Of a stretch of 64,000 bases of DNA, positions 46,202 to 55,283 are shown one piece after another. A program made the translations under genes and the position numbers. This DNA comes from Galaxea fascicularis (taxonomy: Eukaryota > Cnidaria > Anthozoa > Scleractinia > Euphylliidae). Location: NCBI GenBank assembly GCA_948470475.1, contig OX419343.1, forward strand, positions 22,040,478-22,104,477, written 5' to 3'. Position 1 is the stretch's first letter, and each line of letters begins with the position of its first letter. The notes beneath the pieces were generated by a model. It saw nothing but the letters and a program-made list of their open reading frames with translations, was not told where the DNA came from and made no database searches.

Positions 46202-47057
46202 TGGGGATTAAGGGTACCGATTTGGAAGATGAATTTTTGTTGCAGATTCTTGCGGCTTTCTGTCGTACCTTGATGTAGGGAAAGGCCGCAGATAGCCATG
46301 TGTTGTTTTGAGTGGTTAGGGAGATTAAAATGACGAGCGACTGGCTTAGATGCATCTTTGTCATTCTTCTCAACATCGCGAAGGTGTTCGTGGGATCGGT
46401 CGCCTAGTCGTCTTCCTGTCTCGCCAATGTATAATGTATTGCATAACGTACAGGTTAGGCAATAAATGACATTTGGGGAGGTACATGTGAAACGATCAGT
46501 GATCTTAACAGATCGCTTAGGTCCCGATATTTGCTAGTGTTAAGAATGAATTGACAAGTTTTACACCGTGAGCGCGCGCATTTGAAAGTGCTGGGTTGCT
46601 CGTTAGTTTTAAATGCGCTTTTAACTAAAAAGTTGCCGACGTATTTGGCGCGTTTGAATGAAATTAGTGGAGGTTGCAAAAAGATTCTACCAGTCTCGGG
46701 ATCATTTTGGAGTAATTTGAAGTTAGTAACAATGATACTTTTGACAACATGATTATGAGGATGGAAAGTGAGGGTGAATGGAATTCTGTCGTTCTTATCC
46801 TTTTGTGACGTTTGTACTGCTGACTGTCGATCAAATTGTTGGGCGCAGTAATGGCCCGCTTTGACCACAGAGGCAGGGTAGCCACGTTTTTCAAAGAACT
46901 GGCACATCTCCTCTGATTTGCTGGAAAAATCAGAGTCATCAATACATAGACGTCGAAGACTAAGAAATTGAGAATAAGGAATGGAGTTCTTGACATGTGA
47001 TGGATGTGGCGATGAATACAACAAATAACTGTGAGAATCTGTAGGTTTGTAGTGCAC
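46202..47057 (-). pseudogene. Penelope-like RT C-terminus and GIY-YIG endonuclease, truncated
   Basis: The 200-codon frame (46455-47057) has HYKPTDSHSYLLYSSPHPSH, then LRRLCIDDSDF and FKCARSRCKTCQF (the Cys linker). A frame change near 46500 leads to VIYCLTCTLC and LYIGETGRRLGDR (the GIY-YIG core), then HEHLRDVEKNDKDASKPVARH and a tail ending near 46202. The N-terminal RT core is missing. The product in intact elements is a reverse transcriptase fused to a nuclease. Confidence 0.75.
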
Positions 47058-48022
47058 ACTGGTACATAAACCGTTGCATCGGCGCTATTTCACCCAGCAC
47101 AAAAGAACTCGATCAATTAATAACCTCGGTTAATTCCTTTCATACGGCTCTTAAATATACCTGGGAAATTTCGGAAACTTCATTGGCTTTCTTAAGTAGA
47201 TATCAAAGTTTCTATCAGCGGCAACGGAATCCCTGTTTACATTTATCAACTCTGTTGATAATACCAAATTCAAGTAAATATGAGCTTCTTACCCAACGTA
47301 AAAATATATGGCACAGGTCAAATAAAATAAGTCTGAAACAACTGAATCAAGTTTGAAGTTACTCTTTGTTTTAAATAACTAGAAGCTTATTATTGCCTAC
47401 AAGTATCAACATCGATTAGAAAAGCAGCAAGCGTAGTATTTTTATACATACCATTGCAGAACTAAATGAGCCTCATCAATAACAACTGCTTGGACACATT
47501 CCTGTTATCCACGAACACCTCTGGGTGTCCGAACAACAAACTGCATTTTCGTGCATTTTCATGTAAAGAAAGCTTATTAATTTTCTCCATCCTCTGTCGC
47601 GACTCTTTGAATCACACAAACATTAAGGAATATTTCCAGCTTTTTAACTTGGTCCTTCCTTAATGCGTTCAACGCGGAAACCACGACTACCACAGAGCCA
47701 TTTTTTTGCTTACTAGTATGAAGTCCTCCTTTACGATCGCGAAGGAAATCAAACGCAGCTAGTAAAATTTTGAGTTGAGTCAAAGATTTACCAAGCCCCG
47801 TAGGTAACACTGCTAAGACTTCATTTTTGTCTGCACAGATTGCCTTTATGGCTTCAAGTTGCTCCTGTTTTAATTCCAGCTCTGGCTGTCCAAGTTTTTC
47901 CAAACAAAACCTAATAGCTTCGCGGAACATAGCCTACGAGATCTGCGGTTTCTGAGCCATTTCGGCAGCCATTTTACCAAATGAGTTCACACCTGTGCAG
48001 TTGAGCCGATAACAAGAATCCT

Positions 48023-48108
48023 GTTGCGCTGAAATGGATTATCTCAGAGGTCCTCGTTTCACACCCGGAAGAAACTAGCGGAACGCGACCTCTGGGAACG
48101 AGATTGAT
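48023..48108 (-). repeat. Right inverted repeat of the helicase element
   Basis: 86 bp, complement of the left end at 43478-43567, followed by CACGC. Confidence 0.75.
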
Positions 48109-48113
48109 CACGC

Positions 48114-49137
48114 ATCACAACCCGCCATGTTGGATTTATAAGAGGCCACGTTCCGGGCAATTTTTTTTTGACGCCCACTTCAAGATGGCTGCCACTTACC
48201 GTTGTCGACTGGTAACTAGTATCGAAGTACGATTTAGTACTGGGATCTACTAGAAGAATTTGCTTTTGCTTCCGGTAACAAAGTCTCACAAGTAAGGAAA
48301 CTGTAGGCTAAAACTCGTTCAAATTGGCCTCTTTTTGCCCCAGTTTTGACTCTGAGATTCGATATGTGTCGATATTTTACGCGTTTACATAAGTTTTATG
48401 ACAGATGGCTGTGTGAAGAAGCCGAACCGTCAGCTGTTCTTTCGAGGAATAGCTTGACTTCGAGATTTTGTCTCAAGCGCTAGGTATTATAATTGTTTGC
48501 AGCCCGACTTGCTATGTCAAAGAAGTGTCAAGGGTTCTTTTAGCTCGCTCGAAATGCCCAAAAAGAAATCATTCGAAAATTTACGCCCGCTTCACGGCTG
48601 CTAACCGGCCAAGGTTTTAAAAGCACTAAATGGCCGGCAGTCCCAGATTTTTCTAAAAATGTCGAATCAAATAATCCTGGCTAAACCAAATCATCGTATG
48701 TCGATTAGGAAAAGTCAAGCGATCCTGAAATGATTTTTAGATCTCAAGTCTAGCGCTTGCTTAATGCTGGGCTTATTGGAAGAACCGTATTGAATTTTAG
48801 TTCAAGTCAACTGCCGGCGAAGGTGTTAAAAACACTAAATGACCGGCGGTCCGATAAAAATTGCAAGATCGAAGAATTCCATTCAATTTAAACTGTCAAA
48901 GATCAGCCATCTATGTACGTAATCGGTTTTGTAGGATTTATCTATCATTTCTACATCATTTCTGGGGGGCATATTTATACTTAATTATATCTTACTACTG
49001 CAAAATTTCAAACTCTAACTTTTGCTGTACCTGGAACATGAAAACAACAAGACTTCAAAAGAAGAAAATTAAAGTGACTTTTCCCATCTTTACTTTTTCT
49101 GACTGTTCTGTGACTTTGGCTTTTGATGGGCCTGAAT
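48114..49137. other. Intergenic, no gene seen
   Basis: Two related stretches containing GTTTTAAAAGCACTAAATGGCCGGCAGTCC (48612-48640) and GTGTTAAAAACACTAAATGACCGGCGGTCC (48820-48852) form a diverged direct repeat about 210 bp apart. No coding signal. Confidence 0.4.
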
Positions 49138-49689
49138 TTATTTTTTTGTTCCCAAGTATGCCTGTAAGTCATTTTTAATCACTATGTAATACCATTTCTG
49201 ATTTCTCAGCCATTTCCTTGCTGTATTGGTGTGGTATGTGCTTACAGACCACAGGTTGAGAAATGCCAAACAGGGTATTTCCACAATTGCTCTCTCAGTA
49301 AGAGTTATGTAGTTTTCCCTTTGCAGGTGGTGCTCATGGCGAGTTGGTAAACACACACCATTCTCCATCTGCATAACAGCATCTGCAGCAGGCTTCGCAC
49401 TCGACAAGTGGTTTCCTGAGACACGATTTTTCACTGACAAGTGTGTAACCCAGTGGACATCTATATTTTGATGCTGTTCAGTCATACTGTGAACTTGTTT
49501 CTTGAAGTCGAAGTTATCGAACACCAACTTTCTTCCCTTGTCAGCAGTAATTACAGTAGACTGTAGAGGAGGAAACCTGGTGCCAAATGGTGTCCCAGTC
49601 GGTGCTTGGTGATGTTTATGAAGTCGTGCTGTCTCATCTTTTACCTTTTTCTCAACAGATGCAGCATATTCTTTCCCAAATTCATCCAA
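49138..49689 (-). pseudogene. Later part of a transposon-related gene (separated from its start)
   Basis: The 183-codon minus-strand frame includes KLVFDNFDFKKQVHSM, HWVTHLSVKNRVSGNHL and YITLTERAIVEIPC. I recognise this pattern from a large cnidarian family of transposon-like genes that also carry the Cys-rich N-terminus and the GTYKQIAGAVW block found at 50.9-51.7 kb; the Asp in FDNFD is a candidate catalytic residue (inference). It lies downstream of those exons on the same strand, with a LINE tail and a Penelope fragment inserted between. Confidence 0.5.
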
Positions 49690-49829
49690 CTTTCTGTAAT
49701 AATACGAGTGTCCTGTGGTTACTCTGAGGGAACCCAGTCGGCAAAGAGAAGCGTGGAATAAATTAGTCTATGATCAGACATTTTACCATAAAAGGGCAGT
49801 TCTAATGTTACTATTCAATAAATTAACAT

Positions 49830-49944
49830 TTGCTACCTTCATTTTTCTCATGAACTTTGGAATTTTCAGAAACAACACGACACTTTTTAAAAACATGTTT
49901 CGACAGAAACGTCTGTCATCTTCAGTTTAAATCAGTACAAAGTA
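49830..49944 (-). mobile_element. Terminal piece of a Penelope-like element
   Basis: The minus strand reads ACTGAAGATGACAGACG and TTTCTGTCGAAACATG, a sequence type found after the stop codon of such elements. It seems cut off from 50722-50880 by the LINE tail. Confidence 0.4.
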
Positions 49945-50644
49945 CTGATTTGAGCTTTAATCGTCACATCTCACAGATATGTGAGAAGGTCAACAAACAA
50001 TTTAGTGTTCTCAAGAGATTTAAAGATATCATGACTAGTAATGTCATGCTACGTCTATACAAGGCTTTTATCCTACCACACTTTCAATATTGCTCTCTCA
50101 TTTGGCATTTTTCTGACACTAGAAATTGTGATAAACTGGAGTCTTTGAACAAACGTATTTTACGATTTATTTTTAACGATTCATTGTCTAGTTATGATGA
50201 ACTGTTAAAGAAAGCAAAGATAGCATCTTTATACACTGGAAGACTTCACAAAATTCTTATGGTAGTTTTCAAGAGCTTATTTGTTTCTACGTATCCTGGA
50301 TATCTAAAAGCACTATTCGTTTTTCGTAACTCCAGTTATTCATTAAGAGGTAAGAATATTCTGACCTTACGTATACCGAGAACAACAAATTATGGACTTG
50401 AGTGCATCCGATATCAAGCTGCAAAATTTTGGAATTCGCTCCCAGACAGTATGAGAACAATGACATCATTTAAAGATTATAAGAAAGCCATAAAGGAAAT
50501 GAACTTTTAGTTATAGTTTTAGTTATTGTATTGTAGCAGTTTTCATTATAATTTAACTGATTTATGTATTTTTCTTTTTCGAAGATATTACCTCAATAGA
50601 GCTACTCTGATAATTCGAGTGGAAATAAAGTGCATGTATGTATG
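49945..50644 (+). mobile_element. 3' tail of a LINE, plus strand
   Basis: A 190-codon stretch of open frame has LRLYKAFILPHFQYCSLIWH, NKRILRFIF, YSLRGKNILTLRIPRT and AAKFWNSLPDSMRT, the C-terminal region of CR1/Jockey-group reverse transcriptases. It stops at 50510. The tail ends with AATAAAG and (TGTA)n at 50625-50644. It is 5' truncated, as usual for LINE copies, and has an open frame, so it is fairly young. Confidence 0.85.
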
Positions 50645-50721
50645 TACAGAGTTGAATATACAGTGTGAAACAAATTGCTAATTAAGTGTAAGAACAAAAG
50701 GAACCATGGCAATGTAAATTA

Positions 50722-50880
50722 TTACAGAGAAAGTTTTAAATTAACATGATAAAATTGATGACTAAGTGTAGGTTTTTCCCATTGAATATGAATGGCTTCT
50801 TTTATCTTGAGTTGGAAGGTGGTGGAAGCGTGATCTAGGATGCCGAAACAGTCGCTAGAGCATAAAGTGCGGGAATGTTC
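50722..50880 (-). mobile_element. C-terminal piece of a Penelope-like element
   Basis: The minus-strand frame ends GILDHASTTFQLKIKEAIH, IQWEKPTLSHQ and VNLKLSL, the usual C-terminus after a GIY-YIG domain. It follows the transposon-related exon without a visible boundary. Confidence 0.6.
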
Positions 50881-51661
50881 AGATGGCATCCAGAATTCAT
50901 CGTCCCTTTTGCTTTCTCTTATACTTGCAGTCCACAGTACCGCACTAAACAATGGTGCTTTTGATTCAAGTTCGCTGTTGAATTTCTTGAACGAAAAGGA
51001 CTGAAGGTCTTTCTTGCTGGGCGATCTGAGACAGCTTGGATTCTTTAATGAACACATAGCAGTACACTCACGATCGACCTCCTCCAGATACAACTGCTGC
51101 ATATATTTCCTTAAAATTGGATTCTTCCATACGGCTCCAGCAATTTGCTTGTATGTTCCACGACAAAGCATCTTGCCGGGTGACTCTAATTCTTTCGTGA
51201 AGAGTATTCCCTTTTGTTCGGCTAGGCCATTCGACAGTGACTTGCACACGAGTCTTCTTTTCCTCTGGTTCACGAGCAGGAATCGGCGAAACAGGTCCAA
51301 CCACCGCAGCAAAAGCGACAGGACAATTTTTCTTCTTACAAGGTGTTGACGTGAGCGTACTTGGCCATTGATCTAACGATGTTCTATTTGGCAACGTGCT
51401 GTTATCTTCTTCGTTATCCACAGATGTCATAGACGCTCCAAAATCCTCTAAGGCAACACGCTTTGTAGCTTGCTCTCGGGAGTCGCTGAGCTGGTTTGAG
51501 GAAGGCGTTGAGACTGTTAATGGAATAGTGGAACACTTCTTCGACTGGACAATCTTCTGAATTGAGCTGTTCACTTCGTGAAGATTCTTCAAGAGCGACC
51601 TGCGTTTCTTCAGCGCGCACAGACAATTCCTACAAATGTACGTGGATTTGATTTCGACTTT
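50881..51661 (-). pseudogene. Cys-rich transposon-related gene, part after the Polinton insertion
   Basis: The frame enters from the left end of the Polinton and reads VEIKSTYICRNCLCALKKRR, the second CxxC pair, followed by a long Ser/Thr-rich region and VQVTVEWPSRTKG. Near 51200-51215 a frame change is needed to reach SPGKMLCRGTYKQIAGAVW and ECTAMCSLKNPSCLRSPSK, a block typical of this cnidarian family. The first CxxC pair and start codon lie at 63582-63698 on the far side of the Polinton. The gene is therefore disrupted. Confidence 0.6.
51656..51661 (+). repeat. 6-bp target duplication, left (GACTTT)
   Basis: Identical to 63576-63581 directly after the right end of the element. Confidence 0.95.
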
Positions 51662-52205
51662 AGTAGTAAAGGGGGTCACTTGGGTCAGACAAAAGAATAA
51701 ATTAAAAGAACAATGGGGTGAGTATTCCCTAGGGATAGAGAACAAAAGAGACATGCAAATTATCACGTGCACAGCACGAGGGCAGGAAGCAGGGTATGAC
51801 ATCATCGTAAGGGTCAAAGTCTAGGATTTCGCAATACCAAAGGTCTTAGGAAGGTGACGTCATGCCAAGGTCATGGGATATCAAAGGGGTATGATGCAAG
51901 ACCAAACTTGAGAAAAAAAAAACAATGACAACAAAGGAAGATCAAAGAAAAAAATGCTTGATACGATGACGTAAGGTATCAAGGAGTGTTTTTTGCTGAC
52001 AAGTCAGTCAAAGGGATGACGTATGGTATCAAGTGTATTTTGTTGACTAAGTGACATGATTGTTTTTGCTGAAAAAAAGGATTTGATGATTGTTTCTCAA
52101 CTCCATGGCTTGTCACGCATCGTCAGCTCTTTAATTGCTCAAGAAACACGGGCGTGATGAGGTCTTGAAAAATAAAATTGATTCTAATCGAAAAAACTAG
52201 CGGGA

Positions 52206-52448
52206 ATGAATGTGTTAATTCAAAGATCAGATGAAAATGTAAACAAGAATGTTGAGCGTGAACCAACGAATTATACTAAGTTTGTAATTCGAGTGTGTAG
52301 AGTGTATTCTTATCCGAATGATGAAATCAAACGAATGTTTTGCGTGCTTGATCAAAATGAATTTATAAAGTCTACATGGAAGATGAATTTGTCAAACTTA
52401 TCACACGGCGTTTTGTCGGCAGAACCACGCGCTTCGCTCTCATTGTGA
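52206..52448 (+). CDS. Small open frame in the inverted repeat (copy 1)
   Basis: 80 codons from ATG, starting MNVLIQRSDENVNKN and ending PRASLSL. The same frame exists at 62789-63031 on the minus strand, but identity follows from the repeats themselves and is no proof of coding. No domain is recognised. If expressed, it would be a two-copy gene of the element. Confidence 0.2.
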   Translation: MNVLIQRSDENVNKNVEREPTNYTKFVIRVCRVYSYPNDEIKRMFCVLDQNEFIKSTWKMNLSNLSHGVLSAEPRASLSL

Positions 52449-53242
52449 AATCAGAAGTAAACACGGTTTTTGATTTCGAGTTTTGCCTTGGCTTATCGTA
52501 GAAAAAGGCGAAAACTTGAATCAAAGCGCCAACGGAGAACCATCTTCGATTGCGATGGAAAGATTGAAAGCTAATGCAGTTCCAGTTTAGTTCAGTTTAT
52601 TTATGAAATGTTTAATATTACAGAGACACACAGCGTAATGTGAATATAAATGAATAGACAGCGGCGCAGAGGGACCTCGCCGAAAAGAATAGTTCATTAG
52701 ATGTTATTGTTATATGCAAATTTCAGTCAAACAATTCACCTGCAGAACATGTTATTGTGGTCACTGAGGCGAGAATACAAACATCTTTTCTCAAAGTTGA
52801 CCGAAATCATTTTTACCGTAACAGTCTTTTTTTATGAAGTTGTATTCGGTTCCTACGGGCATCTCGCTTCCTCGAGGTCTTAAAAGCACCCTTGGGGCCG
52901 CCTTAAATTAAAGTGGTTTGATTCAACTCTCAATTATAGGTATTAAAACAAGAGTCGGTTTAAGTTGTTTGAAACAATCATTTGAAGCGCACGACTAATG
53001 ATGATGAATGACACGGACTTGACAATTAAACACACAATACAGAGACTTAAAATGCAGTGAATTTGAAATGGATAAAAGTCAACCGCATTTCTTTCAAGCA
53101 ATTTCAAACACTTTATTTCGTTAACAAGACGCTATAACAAAAAGTGCTTGTGCTTCGTAAAGCCCGCATTTGGAAACAACTAAAGCCAGGGCGCACTTTA
53201 ATAGTAAGAAGCAAACCTTTGCCAGCAATGTACCCACACAAA

Positions 53243-53592
53243 GCCGAGAAAAGTCGCCCTCGCGTTTTAACAAGGTCGAGAAAAGTCGCCCTCGTATTTT
53301 AACAAGGTCGAAAAAAGTCGCCCTGATGTTTTATCATGGTCGAGAAAAGTCGCCCTTGCGTTTTAACAAGGTCGAAAAAAGTCGCTCTCGCGTTTTAACA
53401 AGGTCGAAAAAAGTCGCCCTGATGTTTTATCATGGTCGAGAAAAGTCGCCCTTGCGTTTTAACAAGGTCGAAAAAAGTCGCCCTCACATTTTAACATGGT
53501 CGAATAGTGACCCCCCTGTTTTAACAAGGTCAAGAAAAGTCGCCCTGATGTTTTAACATGGTCGAATTAAGTCACCCCCCAGTTTTAACAAG
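53243..53592 (+). repeat. 32-bp tandem array in the left arm, about 11 units
   Basis: Units follow the pattern GTCGAAAAAAGTCGCCCTCG then CGTTTTAACAAG, with variants ending TGTTTTATCATG or ACATTTTAACATG. Unit types alternate in a regular order. One open frame crosses the array, but 32 bp is not a multiple of three and that frame is probably chance. Confidence 0.9.
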
Positions 53593-53671
53593 GTCGAAAA
53601 ATCTTAGAATCAATTTTTCACTTTTCTATTAAGAGAAGAAAAGCAAGGGACCTGTCCTAGGGCTGAATGAC

Positions 53672-53680
53672 TATAAAATA
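53672..53680 (+). promoter_or_regulatory. Candidate TATA box of the first Polinton gene block
   Basis: TATAAAATA stands 38 bases before the ATG at 53718, at the inner edge of the left inverted repeat. The right arm has the same sequence facing inward but no minus-strand gene next to it. Confidence 0.5.
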
Positions 53681-53717
53681 AAACGGGGAAACTTGTCATT
53701 TCCACTTACGCGTCAAC

Positions 53718-54008
53718 ATGGATAGGGTTTACTTCTTCTTGGTTCGCACTTGTGCTCGACGTTGTTTTTCACGATACACATGGCATCCCTTACCTTGTGA
53801 AAAGTGGTCAGTTCTTTTGAATGAACTAGATCCCATGAACTCGGGTCGCTTATTGAGTGTTTACTTTTACATGGATCAGTGTAACGCCAAGTTCACTGAA
53901 CAATATGAATTCCATCTAAAGTTAAGGAGTGCCTATCCTACACATTATCCTTCTGTCTGGTGGATGTCGTGGCAGATTATAAAAAGCCTGTGGACGAACA
54001 TTTTGTAA
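53718..54008 (+). CDS. Small Polinton protein, unrecognised
   Basis: The frame has 96 codons from the first ATG after the inverted repeat (20 bases inside it), reading MDRVYFFLVRTCARRCFSRY to LWTNIL. It has no recognised domain and overlaps the next frame (53960-54238), which reads VVADYKKPVDEHFVIIWFS in the +2 register. The two could be one gene with a frame break near 53960 or two small genes. Position suggests an early-transcribed accessory protein. Confidence 0.4.
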   Translation: MDRVYFFLVRTCARRCFSRYTWHPLPCEKWSVLLNELDPMNSGRLLSVYFYMDQCNAKFTEQYEFHLKLRSAYPTHYPSVWWMSWQIIKSLWTNIL

Positions 54009-54025
54009 TCATTTGGTTTTCAACT

Positions 54026-54238
54026 ATGGGCAGTGCTGCAAGTCGTCTGTGTGAAAGTTCAACGCCTACCGTTTCTTTAAGTGACATTTGTCAGAGAATG
54101 CGATGTTTAGTTGCATGTTGTGGTGGTGAAGTACACATCGAATTGAAAGATGACATCGACAATCACGAAGAGAAAAACACAAAAGAAGAAGATGACCCGC
54201 AATCAGATGAACCGACTATTAGAGAAACTGTATTATGA
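54026..54238 (+). CDS. Small predicted N-myristoylated acidic protein
   Basis: Starting at the ATG at 54026 the product is 70 residues and begins MGSAASRLCES. Gly2 with Ser6 is the N-myristoylation pattern, and Cys9 and the later CLVACCGG could be palmitoylated. The C-terminal 30 residues are strongly acidic (KDDIDNHEEKNTKEEDD). It overlaps the start of the integrase by 89 bases in another frame. A membrane-attached accessory protein is a reasonable inference. No homologue is recalled with certainty. The frame is open upstream to 53960, but without an ATG. Confidence 0.5.
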   Translation: MGSAASRLCESSTPTVSLSDICQRMRCLVACCGGEVHIELKDDIDNHEEKNTKEEDDPQSDEPTIRETVL

Positions 54239-55283
54239 AGTGGACCGTCCTTCTGCTTTAGGGGGAGTCGACAAATTGTATCGTGCAGCACGTCGGTATG
54301 GACTGAAACGCTCTCAAGTGCTCAGTTGGCTCCAAGGCCAACCCGGTTACACCCTACACAAACCGGCACGAAAACACTTTCGTCGTAACAGAGTATTAGT
54401 GTTTGATATCGATGCTCAGTGGCAGGCGGATTTAGTGGACATGCAAAGTCTGAGTCGATGGAATAAGGGGTACAAGTATTTGCTGACTTGTATCGACATC
54501 CTATCCAAGTACGCCTGGGTGATTCCCCTGAAATCAAAGACTGGTTCTTCGTTGGTGGCAGCGTTTAGAAATATCTTCCAGCAAGGTCGAAAACCATTAA
54601 AGTTGCAAACCGATGCTGGGACCGAATTTAAGAATAAAGTTTTTCAAACCTTTCTCAAAAATGAGAACGTGCATCATTTCGTGACATACAACGAAACCAA
54701 AGCCCAAGTGGTCGAGAGATTCAATCGCACCTTGAAGCAATTAATGTGGCGGATGTTTACCACCACTAGCTCATACCACTATTTGGACAAACTGGACAGG
54801 TTAGTCAATGACAATTACAATCAGAATTTCCACCGAAGTATCAAGATGAAACCTGCCGATGTAACTGTGCACAATGCAAGAGAGGTCTGGAAAACCTTGT
54901 ATCAGGATCAGCGAAAGCCAGCAAAGTATAAATTCAAAGTAGGAGATCAAGTCAAGATTAGTAAACATAAGCGAAACTTTGAGAAAGGTTACTTACCATC
55001 CTGGACGGAAGAGACCTTTACGGTTGCCCAGAGAGTTCCAAGGGATCCACCTGTATACCGTTTAAAGGAAGCAGACGGTGATTTGATTCAAGGCACCTTT
55101 TATGAGTTCGAGTTGCAGAAAGTGATAGAAACAGCTCATCACTTGTTTCGCATTGAAAAAGTTTTGAGACGTCGAGGAAAAGGGGCGAACAAAGAAGTGC
55201 TAGTGCATTGGAAGGGTTGGCCTAAGAAATACGACAGCTGGATTCCGTATAACCAACTGGTAGCCTTGCAAAAACAGACATGA
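54150..55283 (+). CDS. Polinton retrovirus-like integrase with chromodomain
   Basis: The 377-residue protein inserts the linear element DNA into the host genome, making the 6-bp duplication. It has an N-terminal zinc-lacking helical part with LEKLYYEVDRPSALGGV and YTLHKPARKHFRRNRV. The catalytic core has Asp94 in WQADLVDM, Asp155 in LQTDAGTEF and Glu189 in KAQVVERFNRT (D,D33E here). An SH3-like region (KFKVGDQVKISK) and a C-terminal chromodomain (about 330-372, EVLVHWKGWPKKYDSWIPYN) follow. It matches the family of C. elegans F54H12.3-type transposon proteins. The ATG at 54150 is used; Met15 (54192) is an alternative. Its stop overlaps the next start as ATGA (55280-55283). All catalytic residues are present. 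Confidence 0.93.
   Translation: MTSTITKRKTQKKKMTRNQMNRLLEKLYYEVDRPSALGGVDKLYRAARRYGLKRSQVLSWLQGQPGYTLHKPARKHFRRNRVLVFDIDAQWQADLVDMQSLSRWNKGYKYLLTCIDILSKYAWVIPLKSKTGSSLVAAFRNIFQQGRKPLKLQTDAGTEFKNKVFQTFLKNENVHHFVTYNETKAQVVERFNRTLKQLMWRMFTTTSSYHYLDKLDRLVNDNYNQNFHRSIKMKPADVTVHNAREVWKTLYQDQRKPAKYKFKVGDQVKISKHKRNFEKGYLPSWTEETFTVAQRVPRDPPVYRLKEADGDLIQGTFYEFELQKVIETAHHLFRIEKVLRRRGKGANKEVLVHWKGWPKKYDSWIPYNQLVALQKQT

Larger units (their letters stand above)
45690..47268 (-). mobile_element. Penelope-like element, 3' part, rearranged
   Basis: Most of the element reads on the minus strand and ends with GIY-YIG endonuclease sequence. The segment 47100-47235 instead reads on the plus strand (SFHTALKYTWEISETS, upstream RT sequence in intact elements), so the 5' part is inverted. 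The terminal motif TTATCAACTCAGTTGATAA lies near both ends (45991-46012 and 47242-47262) in opposite orientation. The stretch 45690-45985 resembles the region after the terminal motif in such elements. Confidence 0.7.
44504..47930 (-). pseudogene. RecQ-like DNA helicase, broken and interrupted
   Basis: Pieces on the minus strand in order: 47577-47930 with LKQEQLEAIKAICADKNE and the Walker A motif LPTGLGKS; 47455-47560 with LLFGHPEVFVDNRN and, one frame over, VVIDEAHLVLQW (DEAH box) ending at a donor GTATGT; 45560-45650 with ALTGTAT (motif III); 45076-45552 with the second helicase lobe (CTRIVEELVKGT, then [20 protein letters not shown] in another frame, containing the RecQ-type arginine-finger block); 44504-44932, a C-terminal region with a CTCDDC cluster. 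Several frameshifts separate these. A Penelope-like element (about 45690-47268) sits in an intron. It belongs to the 43.5-48.1 kb TIR element. Confidence 0.75.
43478..48108. mobile_element. TIR element carrying a Cys-rich gene and a RecQ-like helicase (both decayed)
   Basis: The inverted ends are 43478-43567 and 48023-48108. Both begin ATCAATCTCGTTCCCA and contain GAAACGAGGACCTCTG and GATAATCCATTTCA. CACGC flanks both sides (43473-43477 and 48109-48113), a candidate 5-bp target duplication. Inside are a plus-strand Cys-rich remnant (43616-44161) and a minus-strand helicase remnant (44504-47930), the latter split by a Penelope-like element. Helicase-carrying TIR elements are known (for example in the Academ superfamily, from general knowledge), but the assignment is not secure and no transposase domain is recognised. 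Confidence 0.6.
51662..53698 (+). repeat. Left terminal inverted repeat of the Polinton
   Basis: Matches the complement of 61404-63575 nearly base for base; the 80- and 60-codon frames at 52206-52448 and 52701-52883 translate identically in both arms. The 135-bp length difference corresponds to four extra 32-bp units in the right arm. The inner edge carries TATAAAATA at 53672-53680. Confidence 0.93.

Noticed and set aside
53170..53556. Open frame of 128 codons across the left 32-bp array
   Set aside because: The frame exists because the repeat unit lacks stops in this register; 32 is not divisible by three, the translation is repetitive, and the opposite arm gives a different length. No support as a gene.
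53243..53592. CRISPR-like array
   Set aside because: Units are contiguous without unique spacers, and the setting is a eukaryotic mobile element.
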